Program-made: the position numbers and the translations under genes
Shown here: positions 33,029 through 41,123 of the stretch, piece after piece
Position numbering within the stretch: the stretch's first letter is position 1
How the letters are laid out: each line of letters starts with the position of its first letter
Notes under the pieces: generated by a model
Database searches by the model: none
Told to the model about the DNA's origin: nothing
What the model saw: only the letters and a program-made list of their open reading frames with translations
Assembly (NCBI RefSeq): GCF_009729555.1
Contig: NZ_WODC01000005.1
Coordinates: 124,001 to 188,000, forward strand
Reading direction: 5' to 3'
Length of the DNA stretch: 64,000 nucleotides
Source: Pseudodesulfovibrio alkaliphilus
GTDB taxonomy: Bacteria > Desulfobacterota > Desulfovibrionia > Desulfovibrionales > Desulfovibrionaceae

Positions 33029-34027
33029 ATGTCCTTTCGAAATAAGGCATTACTGGTTGCTAACGATCTAAGAATTGTGTGGTCAATTCTAAAAAATGAC
33101 GGCACCCTAAAGGCTGGTCAAAAGTGCAAGGTGACCATTGAGGTGTCTTCCGTCTGCAATCTGAAATGCCCGTTATGTCCAACCGGCACCGGAAAAACCA
33201 AGCGGCAGAACCGTTTTATGCCGGGCAGGATATTTGATCGGATCGTCGAAGTGACGAGGCCTGTGACGGACGGATATATACTGAGCATGTGGGGCGAGCC
33301 TGCATTGCATCCCGAATTGGACAAGCTGATAGAGAAAATTTATCCTCACCCTGTTTGGATTGCCGCCAACCTGAACTACAAGCAATCTATTGCCGAAACC
33401 ATGGCACGCTGGGACAATCTGCATGTAATTTGCGCTGTGGACACGCTGGTCCCGTCAGAATACGAAGCGTATCGGGTTGGCGGCGACTACAAAGTAATGC
33501 TGCGCAATCTTGATATTCTCGCGGCTGGGAAATGCCATACATATCCGCAGTTTCTCGTGGAAGCGGGGAAGAATTCTGATATGTATGACATCTTTGCCAG
33601 GGAGCACAACATCCCCACAGAAAATGTGATTATCAAAATCAAACGCGAGAACTTCACCCTCAACCCTTCTGGCGCGTCCGCTGCGGGAACGTGCCATGCC
33701 CCCTATTCTGGGATTTATTTCAACAGCGACGGAGAGATGGTGCCGTGTTGTAATGACGTGGGGAATGATTTGGTTATGGCCCATATCGACCATATTGATC
33801 TGGATGCCATTGTGGGACGGAGTGATTTGGCTCGGGTGCGAAGACTTCTCGCCAAGGACAAAAATAATTTTCCCAGTTGCGGACAGTGTAAGGGTGAGAC
33901 TTTTTGGAATACGAGGCTGCCTGTGTATAAGGACTACTTGGCAAAGGTTCTTTTTCATTCCGGGAAAAAAAGCCCGCAAAAGATGCCCTTCCGGGAACCG
34001 GCTGGGCAGAAGACGACGGGCGAATAA
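33029..34027 (+). CDS. Radical SAM / SPASM-type protein
   Basis: The 332-residue protein carries the radical SAM cluster motif CNLKCPLC (near residue 45). A C-terminal SPASM-like cysteine set follows: CHAPYSGIYF, VPCCNDVG and FPSCGQCKGE. Such enzymes use a 5'-deoxyadenosyl radical, and the SPASM domain holds extra 4Fe-4S clusters. In a glycan locus the target may be a sugar (epimerisation, dehydration) rather than a peptide, since no precursor peptide is seen nearby. It starts 9 bases after the sulfotransferase stop. DNA is AT-richer than the flanks. Confidence 0.85.
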   Translation: MSFRNKALLVANDLRIVWSILKNDGTLKAGQKCKVTIEVSSVCNLKCPLCPTGTGKTKRQNRFMPGRIFDRIVEVTRPVTDGYILSMWGEPALHPELDKLIEKIYPHPVWIAANLNYKQSIAETMARWDNLHVICAVDTLVPSEYEAYRVGGDYKVMLRNLDILAAGKCHTYPQFLVEAGKNSDMYDIFAREHNIPTENVIIKIKRENFTLNPSGASAAGTCHAPYSGIYFNSDGEMVPCCNDVGNDLVMAHIDHIDLDAIVGRSDLARVRRLLAKDKNNFPSCGQCKGETFWNTRLPVYKDYLAKVLFHSGKKSPQKMPFREPAGQKTTGE

Positions 34028-34032
34028 TTGGC

Positions 34033-35157
34033 ATGAGGCGAGCCGTTTTGGTCATATCCTCTCTCGGCATGGGGGGCGCGGAATCAGTAATGGCGTGGCT
34101 GGCCGCAGGATTGGACTCCCGTGAGGTGGCCGTTACGATTCTCACTTTTGACCACGGTGATGACGTGCCGTACTACCCGCTACCGGCAGGAGTGGTTGTT
34201 CGCCACTTGAAGCTGAGCGGTCCATCCTTGTCAGCAGTTGGAGGGCTGTTGAACAATGTCAGGCGCTGTAGAGTGTTGCGTTCTGCAATACTGACTGAGT
34301 CTCCTGACGTGGTGGTCAGCTTCATGGAACAGACCAATGTGCTGACACTGTTGGCCGTTGGTGGTCGATGCCCGGTGGTTGTCTCGGAGCGGGTCCATCC
34401 AATGTATCCTGTGGGCAGGCCATGGGCGTGGTTGCGTCGCTGCATCTATGGCCGGGCTGCCGCTTTGGTGGTGCAGACCGCGAGCATTGGGCGGGAGTAT
34501 GGTTGGCTAAAAACGGCCCAGGTGAAGGTTATCCCTAATGCGGCGATCCCCTCGGGCTGCAAGGAGCCCACGGTAAGGTTTTCCGGCCCAGCGGTTGTGG
34601 GCATGGGGCGTCTGCATGAACAGAAGGGGTTCGACATCCTGCTCCGGGCCTTTGCCAAAGTAGCCATGGAATTCCCCCAATGGAAGTTGGTGATTTTCGG
34701 AGATGGGCCAAAAAAGAGTGAGTTGCAGGAGCTTACGACGAGCCTGGGTTTGGCGCACCGGGTGGTGTTTGCCGGGCAAACGCCCACCCCACATGCCGAC
34801 TTGGCTCAAGGGGACATTTTTGCCTTTCCCTCGCGGTTCGAGGGATTTCCCAATGCCCTTTGCGAGGCTATGACCATCGGCATGGCCTGTGTTGCCGCCG
34901 ACTGCCCCGGCGGTCCGGCTGATCTGATAGACGATGGGCGCAACGGCCTTCTGGTCCCGCCGGGAGATGTTAAGGCATTGACCGAGACCTTGGGGCGGCT
35001 CATGGCGGACCAGCCCTTGCGAATCCGTCTTGGGCTGCAGGCTGGCGAGGTGGTTGAGCGGTTTTCCGTGGAGCGGGTAATGGATCAGTGGGAAGCATGC
35101 CTAATTGAAGCCGTGGCGACCAATCCCGGGAAGAGATTGAAACAATGTGCGGAATAG
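34033..35157 (+). CDS. GT4-family glycosyltransferase
   Basis: The 374-residue protein has the two-Rossmann GT-B layout. The N-terminus has LGMGGAESVMAWLA. The C-terminal donor domain shows VVGMGRLHEQKGFDILLRAFAKV and PSRFEGFPNALCEAM (the E-x7-E motif). It transfers a nucleotide-activated sugar to the glycan. It overlaps the fragmentary asnB start at 35145 by 13 bases, so a GT4-asnB pair was probably the ancestral arrangement. Confidence 0.9.
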   Translation: MRRAVLVISSLGMGGAESVMAWLAAGLDSREVAVTILTFDHGDDVPYYPLPAGVVVRHLKLSGPSLSAVGGLLNNVRRCRVLRSAILTESPDVVVSFMEQTNVLTLLAVGGRCPVVVSERVHPMYPVGRPWAWLRRCIYGRAAALVVQTASIGREYGWLKTAQVKVIPNAAIPSGCKEPTVRFSGPAVVGMGRLHEQKGFDILLRAFAKVAMEFPQWKLVIFGDGPKKSELQELTTSLGLAHRVVFAGQTPTPHADLAQGDIFAFPSRFEGFPNALCEAMTIGMACVAADCPGGPADLIDDGRNGLLVPPGDVKALTETLGRLMADQPLRIRLGLQAGEVVERFSVERVMDQWEACLIEAVATNPGKRLKQCAE

Positions 35158-35240
35158 TTGGCATATGCTCCCGGATACAATCGCCGGATGAATCGACCCT
35201 GCGCACCATGACTGACGCCCTGGCCCATCGAGGGCCTGAC
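35145..35240 (+). pseudogene. Broken 5' end of an asnB-type gene
   Basis: ATG 35145 starts MCGIVGICSRIQSPDESTLRT and runs to RGPD, the class II glutaminase start of asparagine synthase. It loses similarity after base 35240 and stops at 35360. Its last 63 bases are identical to the intact asnB at 36224-36286, but the first 33 bases differ clearly, so it is not a simple duplication of the whole start. Confidence 0.8.
35178..35240 (+). repeat. 63-bp perfect direct repeat, copy 1
   Basis: This stretch within the broken asnB start matches 36224-36286 exactly, with an offset of 1046 bases. The pair brackets the methyltransferase gene. Confidence 0.95.
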
Positions 35241-35356
35241 CAAAATCATAATATTCTAGAATACCTGAGTTTTATGGTGTTGGGCTTTGGAGGCAGATAT
35301 GAGAAACGTGCTTTAAGAAGTGGTTGGTGTCTCAATTCCTTGAAAAGTGAGTGCAT

Positions 35357-36187
35357 ATGAACAGAGAGATACGAGAGGTTCCTCTGGAGGAGCGGTTCGA
35401 TTTCGGCTCTAACTGGTCGAAATTTTTGTCGAAAATATCCGAAGAGCAGATTGTTGAAGCAACAGGATCGCTTCTCGCGAGGTTCCCCGAGGGACTTTCT
35501 GGCAGTAATTTTTTGGATATTGGGTGCGGCAGCGGGCTTTTTTCCTTGGCGGCAAAAAAACTAGGGGCCTCGGTTGTTTCTTTTGACTTTGATCCCAAAT
35601 CGGTCGGATGCGCCCGTCAATTAAAACAGCGTTTTTATCCCGAAGATGACTCTTGGCAAATCTGTCAGGCATCAGTGTTGGACGCTACAGCCATGGACGG
35701 TTTGGGGAAATTTGATGTCGTTTATTGCTGGGGAGTTCTCCACCATACTGGTGACATGTGGAGCGCAATGGAAAATGCAGTGGCAAGGGTGGCTAGCGGC
35801 GGGAAACTGTTTCTCGCAATTTATAACGATCAGGGCGGTTATTCAGAGTTGTGGAGAGTTGTAAAAAAAACATATGTGAAATCGCCTAAGTGGATTCAGT
35901 TTGTCCTCAGCGCGTTGACTGTGGCATTTTATGAAGGACGTTCCTTGGTCATCCAAGTTTTGCGTCTGCGGAATCCGATCAAATACCTGATTAATCGGAG
36001 GCAACAACGAGGCATGTCCATATGGACTGATGCCAAGGACTGGGTAGGTGGCTATCCATTCGAGGTCGCGAAACCTGAACAGGTTTTTGAATTTTGTAAA
36101 TCCCGTGGGTTCGTTTTGCATTGGTTGAAGACCAGTGGCGGTGGCATTGCATGCAATGAGTTTTTTTTTACGAAGGGAAATAGCTAG
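35357..36187 (+). CDS. Class I SAM-dependent methyltransferase
   Basis: The 276-residue protein has motif I FLDIGCGSGLFS (near residue 52), an acidic motif II (SFDFDPKS), and FDVVYCWGVLHHTGD near residue 116. The conserved WSKF and TDAKDWVGGYPFEVAKPEQVFEF segments recall glycan or lipid-linked methyltransferases. It is the AT-richest gene here; bases 35821-35880 contain only 21 G/C of 60. The ATG at 35357 is preferred over GTG 35351; the ribosome-binding site is unclear. It lies between the two copies of the asnB start. Confidence 0.82.
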   Translation: MNREIREVPLEERFDFGSNWSKFLSKISEEQIVEATGSLLARFPEGLSGSNFLDIGCGSGLFSLAAKKLGASVVSFDFDPKSVGCARQLKQRFYPEDDSWQICQASVLDATAMDGLGKFDVVYCWGVLHHTGDMWSAMENAVARVASGGKLFLAIYNDQGGYSELWRVVKKTYVKSPKWIQFVLSALTVAFYEGRSLVIQVLRLRNPIKYLINRRQQRGMSIWTDAKDWVGGYPFEVAKPEQVFEFCKSRGFVLHWLKTSGGGIACNEFFFTKGNS

Positions 36188-36190
36188 GCA

Positions 36191-38068
36191 ATGTGCGGAA
36201 TAATCGGTCTATATTCTTCGGTGCAATCGCCGGATGAATCGACCCTGCGCACCATGACTGACGCCCTGGCCCATCGAGGGCCTGACGACTCCGGGGTCTG
36301 GATGGACCCGGAAGCGGGCGTCGGTCTCGGCCATCGGCGGCTGGCCATTCTCGACCTTTCGCCCCTGGGCCGCCAGCCAATGGATTCCGTCTGCGGCCGA
36401 TACGTCATCGCCTACAACGGAGAGGTCTACAACCACGTGGCGTTGCGCCGGGAACTCCCGGATTACCCCTTCCGGTCAACATCTGATACGGAGACCATTC
36501 TCGCGGCAGTGTCCGCCTGGGGGCTGGAGGCGGCCCTGAAACGCTTCGTGGGCATGTTCGCCATGGCTTTGTGGGACAGGACGGAACGAAAGCTGTTTCT
36601 TGTCCGTGACCGTATGGGCATCAAGCCCCTGTATTACGGCAGACTGGGCAAGGGCTGGGTTTTCGGTTCTGAGCTCAAGGCGCTCAGGGCTTGTCCCGGA
36701 TTCTCGTCCCGTATCAATCGAGGGGCCTTGTCCCTCTATTTTCGACACAATTTCGTGCCCGCGCCTTTGTCAATTTACGAAGATGCCTGGAAGCTTGAGC
36801 CGGGGCAACTGGCGATCATCGACGACACCGGGTTAAAGCTGGTCCGCTGGTGGGACACGGCCAGCCTGTGGCGCAAGGGGAGTGCCGAGCCGCTTGAAAT
36901 TGGCGACGTTGAGGCCACGGAGCGGCTGGAAGAGCTGTTGTCCGACGCGGTCTCCCTGCGTATGCTTTCCGACGTGCCCCTCGGCGCATTCTTGTCGGGC
37001 GGCATTGATTCGTCCACTGTGGTGGCCTTGATGCAAAGGGCATCTGACCGGCCGGTGCGTACCTATTCCATCGGCTTTCATGAAAAGGGCTACAACGAGG
37101 CCGGGCATGCCAAGGCCGTGGCGCGTCATCTGGGCACGGACCATACCGAGCTTTACGTGACGCCCCGGGAAATGCTGGACGTGATTCCGGCCATGCCCCG
37201 GTTCTGGGATGAGCCTTTTGCCGATTCCTCGCAGATTCCCACCTACATCCTGAGCAGGATGACCAGGGAACATGTGACGGTCTCCCTGTCCGGCGATGGT
37301 GGGGACGAGCTTTTTTCCGGCTATGACCGCTACTTCTGGACAACCGGGGTCTGGAACGCCGTGCATCGGATTCCGGCTCCGGTCCGCAAGGCCTTGGTGG
37401 CGGCAGGCAGGGCGGTCCCGAATCGAATGTTTGATCTGCTCGGTTCCAAGGGGCAGAAGGTGCGCTGGCGTCTGGACGCCGTGGGAATGGAAGACTTCCC
37501 TTCCCTGTACCGATACTTCACGTCCATGTTCAAGCGCAACGAGATCGTGCTGGGCTTGGAGCGGGAGCCGGATCACTTCCTTGCAGAGCTGCCGCCCACC
37601 AGCGATTATTGGAGCTGGATGAGTCTTTATGATCTGCTGTGTTACCTGCCGGACGACATACTGACCAAGGTGGACCGCGCCAGCATGGCTGTGTCTCTGG
37701 AGGCGCGAGTGCCGCTGCTGGATCACCGCGTGGTGGAGTTCGCCGCCCGGCTGCCCCAAGCCCTCAAGGTCCGTGGAGGCAAGGGCAAGTGGCTGCTCAG
37801 GCAGGTGCTTTATCGTCATGTCCCTCGGGAGCTGGTGGAGCGCCCCAAGATGGGCTTTGGCGTTCCCATTGAGCAGTGGCTGCATGGCGAGTTGCGCCAA
37901 TGGTGCGATGATCTGCTGAACCCGGCTGAAATTCGTCGGCAGGGCTACCTTGATGCGGGGCTGGTGGAAAAGATGTGGCGGGAATATTTGGCTGGTGAGC
38001 ACAACTGGAAATCGTCCCTCTGGGAAGTTCTCATGTTCCAGGCCTGGCTTGCGGAGTGGAAGCCGTGA
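36191..38068 (+). CDS. asnB: Asparagine synthase (glutamine-hydrolysing), glycan-locus type
   Basis: The 625-residue protein has an N-terminal class II glutaminase domain (nucleophile Cys2 in MCGIIG, HRGPDDSG, AYNGEVYNH). A C-terminal ATP-pyrophosphatase domain has LSGGIDSS near residue 270 and SGDGGDELFSGYDRY. Such AsnB proteins in polysaccharide loci often amidate a sugar carboxylate rather than make free asparagine; which applies here is inferred. It starts 3 bases after the methyltransferase, and GC content returns to the chromosomal level here. Confidence 0.92.
   Translation: MCGIIGLYSSVQSPDESTLRTMTDALAHRGPDDSGVWMDPEAGVGLGHRRLAILDLSPLGRQPMDSVCGRYVIAYNGEVYNHVALRRELPDYPFRSTSDTETILAAVSAWGLEAALKRFVGMFAMALWDRTERKLFLVRDRMGIKPLYYGRLGKGWVFGSELKALRACPGFSSRINRGALSLYFRHNFVPAPLSIYEDAWKLEPGQLAIIDDTGLKLVRWWDTASLWRKGSAEPLEIGDVEATERLEELLSDAVSLRMLSDVPLGAFLSGGIDSSTVVALMQRASDRPVRTYSIGFHEKGYNEAGHAKAVARHLGTDHTELYVTPREMLDVIPAMPRFWDEPFADSSQIPTYILSRMTREHVTVSLSGDGGDELFSGYDRYFWTTGVWNAVHRIPAPVRKALVAAGRAVPNRMFDLLGSKGQKVRWRLDAVGMEDFPSLYRYFTSMFKRNEIVLGLEREPDHFLAELPPTSDYWSWMSLYDLLCYLPDDILTKVDRASMAVSLEARVPLLDHRVVEFAARLPQALKVRGGKGKWLLRQVLYRHVPRELVERPKMGFGVPIEQWLHGELRQWCDDLLNPAEIRRQGYLDAGLVEKMWREYLAGEHNWKSSLWEVLMFQAWLAEWKP
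36224..36286 (+). repeat. 63-bp perfect direct repeat, copy 2 (inside intact asnB)
   Basis: Identical to 35178-35240. It encodes the segment from about residue 12 to 32 of AsnB. Confidence 0.95.
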
Positions 38069-40080
38069 GGCGGCCGCTGTGGAGTCACATTCTTCGTGAG
38101 AGCGGCCTGTGCATCGACCATGTCCGGCTGCTGGACTGGATAGGCACCAGGGACTGGGCCAGAATCCTGTTCTTCCGTTTTCTGCGGCTCAGGTTTTCTC
38201 CGGCAATTCTGGAGAATACCCTGTCCCTTCCCCTGGACCCGCGGGAGAGCGGAAGGCTCTATTCGCTTGGCATGTCCCACATCAACGTGGGGGACACCTA
38301 CAAGACCACTGCGCCCTATCGGACCACACTGGCCGATGCCGAACTGGAACGGTTGGCTGGGGAGTATGGGGCTCCTTCGGTTCTGGAGGTCGGCGTGTCC
38401 GACGGCATCTCGGCCCTTGGGCTGTTGCGAAAGGGCGACACGTTTGAGAGGGTGGTGCTCACGGATCGGTTTCCCCGGTTCTTCGAGAAAGAGATTCCCC
38501 TGGGCCGGGTCTTTCTCACTGCCGAAGGCGCATTGCTCGGCGTCAAGTTTCTGTGCTTTTATCTCTGCTTCGGCGAGGGTAAGCCTCGGAGCCGCGACGG
38601 ATACATTCCTGTTGAGACCGTGAACCCGGTGTTGCGCCGGGAGTTCGGTATCCGGGCCATCCAGGGGTTCGACATGTTTCGCGACCAGCCCGACGAGCCC
38701 GTGGCATTGATCAAGTGTTCCAATATATTGAATGTTGGCTATTTCTCCCAGTCGAAGCTCAGGTGCGCTGTGGCCAACCTCGGGCATGGATTGATCGATG
38801 GGGGGCACATGGTGATCTCCCAGAACAACCAGAAATACCGGGAAGGCGAAAGCCTCTTCGTGCTCCGGCGGCAAGGCTCAAGGTTGGTTCTTGTCCACGA
38901 ACGCAACGGCCATGACGCGGCGCCTCTCTTCGCTCAGGGGCTGGACCTGGACGCGGCTCAATCGGAGAGAGTGCGAATCCTCCTCCTCGCCCCCTCCCTG
39001 GAGGCGGGCGGGGCCGAGCGGCAGGTTGTGGTCCTGGCCAACGCACTGGCGGCTCGCGGGCATCGGGTGGCCGTGGCCCTGCATTATCCGGGCGGTGTTC
39101 TGGAGCGTGAACTTGCGGGCGTGGAGCGCATTCAACTTGGCAAGGGAGGCCGCTGGGATTTCGGTGGATTTCTTGTCCGGCTGGTCCGTGCGGTGCGGGG
39201 TTTTGCGCCGGATGTCGTCTATTCGTTCCTGGGGACTCCGAATATTCTCTCGGCCTTGCTGCTGCCTCTGTTCAAGCCGACCCGGCTGGTCTGGGCGGTG
39301 CGGGCCTCGAACATGGACATGGCCCGCTACGGCCGGGTGGCCCGCTTCGCCTATTGGTTTGAGGCGCGTCTTTCTCCCGTGGCTGACGCGGTGATCGTCA
39401 ATTCCCGCGCCGGGCGGGAACATGCCCAGGGACGAGGATTTCCGGCGGAGACCATGGTAGTGGTTCCCAACGGCATCGACACCGGACGGTTCCGGCCGGA
39501 CAAAGAGGCCCGGCAGACCGTGCGCCGGGAGTGGGGCGTCGGTCCTGAGCATGTGCTGGTCGGCCTGATGGCCCGTCTTGATCCCATGAAGGACATCCCC
39601 ACTTTTCTCAAAGCCGCATCCCTGGCCGCACGGAAGGACGAGACCCTGCGCTTTGTCTGCGTCGGCGCAGGCCTGTTGGAAGGGGAGCTGCGCATCCTTG
39701 CGGCTTCCCTTAAACTTGATGACCGCCTCGTCTGGGCCGGATTCCGGGCCGACGCGGAGCGGGTCTGCAACGGGTTTGATCTCTGCTGCCTGTCGTCCTC
39801 GGGAGAGGGTTTCCCCAACGTGCTGGGCGAGGCCATGGCCTGCGGGGTCCCCTGCGTGACCACGGATGTGGGCGACGCCGCCCTGATCGTCGGGGAAACC
39901 GGAGTGGTCGTGCCGCCCGGAGACGCTGAGGCGCTGGCCGAGGGCATTTTGACCATGGCGGGCAGGATACGGCGGGGCGAGGTCTCGGGTGTGCGGGAGC
40001 GGATCGAGCAGCGTTTTTCGGTCGATGCCATGGTTGATGCCACAGAGAAGGTTTTGGAGAAAAAAGGATGTCGCGGCTGA
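38065..40080 (+). CDS. Fusion: methyltransferase-like domain + GT4 glycosyltransferase
   Basis: The 671-residue protein has an N-terminal Rossmann methyltransferase-like half (about 80-290) with SVLEVGVSDGISALGLL. Joined to it is a complete GT4 glycosyltransferase (about 310-671) with RILLLAPSLEAGGAERQVVVLANALAARGH, VPNGIDTGRF, VGLMARLDPMKDIP and SGEGFPNVLGEAMACGVP. The frame is continuous across both halves. GTG 38065, overlapping the asnB stop (GTGA) with GGAG 8 bases ahead, is chosen over GTG 38056. One chain could both methylate and glycosylate the growing glycan. Confidence 0.82.
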   Translation: MRRPLWSHILRESGLCIDHVRLLDWIGTRDWARILFFRFLRLRFSPAILENTLSLPLDPRESGRLYSLGMSHINVGDTYKTTAPYRTTLADAELERLAGEYGAPSVLEVGVSDGISALGLLRKGDTFERVVLTDRFPRFFEKEIPLGRVFLTAEGALLGVKFLCFYLCFGEGKPRSRDGYIPVETVNPVLRREFGIRAIQGFDMFRDQPDEPVALIKCSNILNVGYFSQSKLRCAVANLGHGLIDGGHMVISQNNQKYREGESLFVLRRQGSRLVLVHERNGHDAAPLFAQGLDLDAAQSERVRILLLAPSLEAGGAERQVVVLANALAARGHRVAVALHYPGGVLERELAGVERIQLGKGGRWDFGGFLVRLVRAVRGFAPDVVYSFLGTPNILSALLLPLFKPTRLVWAVRASNMDMARYGRVARFAYWFEARLSPVADAVIVNSRAGREHAQGRGFPAETMVVVPNGIDTGRFRPDKEARQTVRREWGVGPEHVLVGLMARLDPMKDIPTFLKAASLAARKDETLRFVCVGAGLLEGELRILAASLKLDDRLVWAGFRADAERVCNGFDLCCLSSSGEGFPNVLGEAMACGVPCVTTDVGDAALIVGETGVVVPPGDAEALAEGILTMAGRIRRGEVSGVRERIEQRFSVDAMVDATEKVLEKKGCRG

Positions 40081-41123
40081 GACCTTTTCTCCCCTGGGTG
40101 GGAGGATGGGTGGCATCGTTTGCCTTTATCCTCCTTGTTTGCGCGGTCTTTGACGACAGCGCGACGCCTGCGGAATGGAACGAGTCCCTTCAATTGTACA
40201 CGCGCCTTTCGGATCAAACGATACGGTGGCGTTCCGAGGGCTGGGGCGACACCCGTGTCGGCAAATACGGGCTGACTGTGGGAGAAGACGCCCTGGCCGA
40301 TTCCCCTGTGCCGAAGTTCATGTTGTGGGGCGACTCCATGGTCGAGGCGCTTCAGGTCCCGGACAGGGATAAGATAACCTTTGTCTTCAACCGCATTTCC
40401 GGTGGCGACCCGGTGCATGGCATCAGTTGGGGGCGAGGAGGCATGGGGGTCGCAGACTACTATTTCATTATGCCGCACTATCAACGCGTAGTTTCCAATG
40501 TGCAGGCAAATGTTGTTCTTCTCAGAGGATTCAACGATGTTACTCCGATGATGGACTCAGGAACGCACGCCAGGTTTCATTGTGACCCCCTTGGCTTCGA
40601 CGATAGTACAATGGCTGTCCCGACCTGGGCGGGCCTAGTGATCGGTCCTTGGATTCGGGCCTTATATCTTGAACCGCTGCATTTCCTTTATGCCGGACTG
40701 CGTCGGCACAACTTCCGCTTCGCGCCCTCGACAGCCACCCAGGCGCTGGCACAGCCCGGTACGGTTTCGTCGGATTGCGATCTGGAGCAGGCGTGGCGCT
40801 ATCTTGTCGCTGAAATGAAGCAGCGGTCAGGAGTGCCTCTCTCCTTTGTTTATTGTCCGCCGGATTCACCTGCTTTCAGGGATGGGAAGGTGTTTGTCCA
40901 GGCCGGGCCGGTGCCGGAGGTGGAGTTGTTCCGGTCCATTTGCAAGGAATCGGGCGTGGGGTTCATCGACATGACGCCACGGTTTAACGCACATTACGAG
41001 CAGACCGGCAGGTTTCCGCGTGGCTTCTTTAATTCCCCGCCAGGGACAGGGCACCTGAACGCGGAAGGGCAAAGGATGATCGCCGAGGCGTTGCTCGAAT
41101 ACTTTCGGGAGCAGAGTCAGTGA
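40068..41123 (+). CDS. SGNH/GDSL-type protein, membrane-anchored (AlgJ-like acyl-transfer partner)
   Basis: The 351-residue protein has an N-terminal membrane anchor (about 8-28). An SGNH-like LWGDSMVEALQ (Gly-Asp-Ser) near residue 85 supplies the nucleophile, and a C-terminal PPGTGHLNAEGQRMIAEAL supplies the catalytic D/H block. It overlaps the upstream gene by 13 bases and the MBOAT gene by 4. SGNH-MBOAT pairs (AlgJ/AlgI type) O-acetylate periplasmic polysaccharides. Confidence 0.75.
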   Translation: MSRLRPFLPWVGGWVASFAFILLVCAVFDDSATPAEWNESLQLYTRLSDQTIRWRSEGWGDTRVGKYGLTVGEDALADSPVPKFMLWGDSMVEALQVPDRDKITFVFNRISGGDPVHGISWGRGGMGVADYYFIMPHYQRVVSNVQANVVLLRGFNDVTPMMDSGTHARFHCDPLGFDDSTMAVPTWAGLVIGPWIRALYLEPLHFLYAGLRRHNFRFAPSTATQALAQPGTVSSDCDLEQAWRYLVAEMKQRSGVPLSFVYCPPDSPAFRDGKVFVQAGPVPEVELFRSICKESGVGFIDMTPRFNAHYEQTGRFPRGFFNSPPGTGHLNAEGQRMIAEALLEYFREQSQ

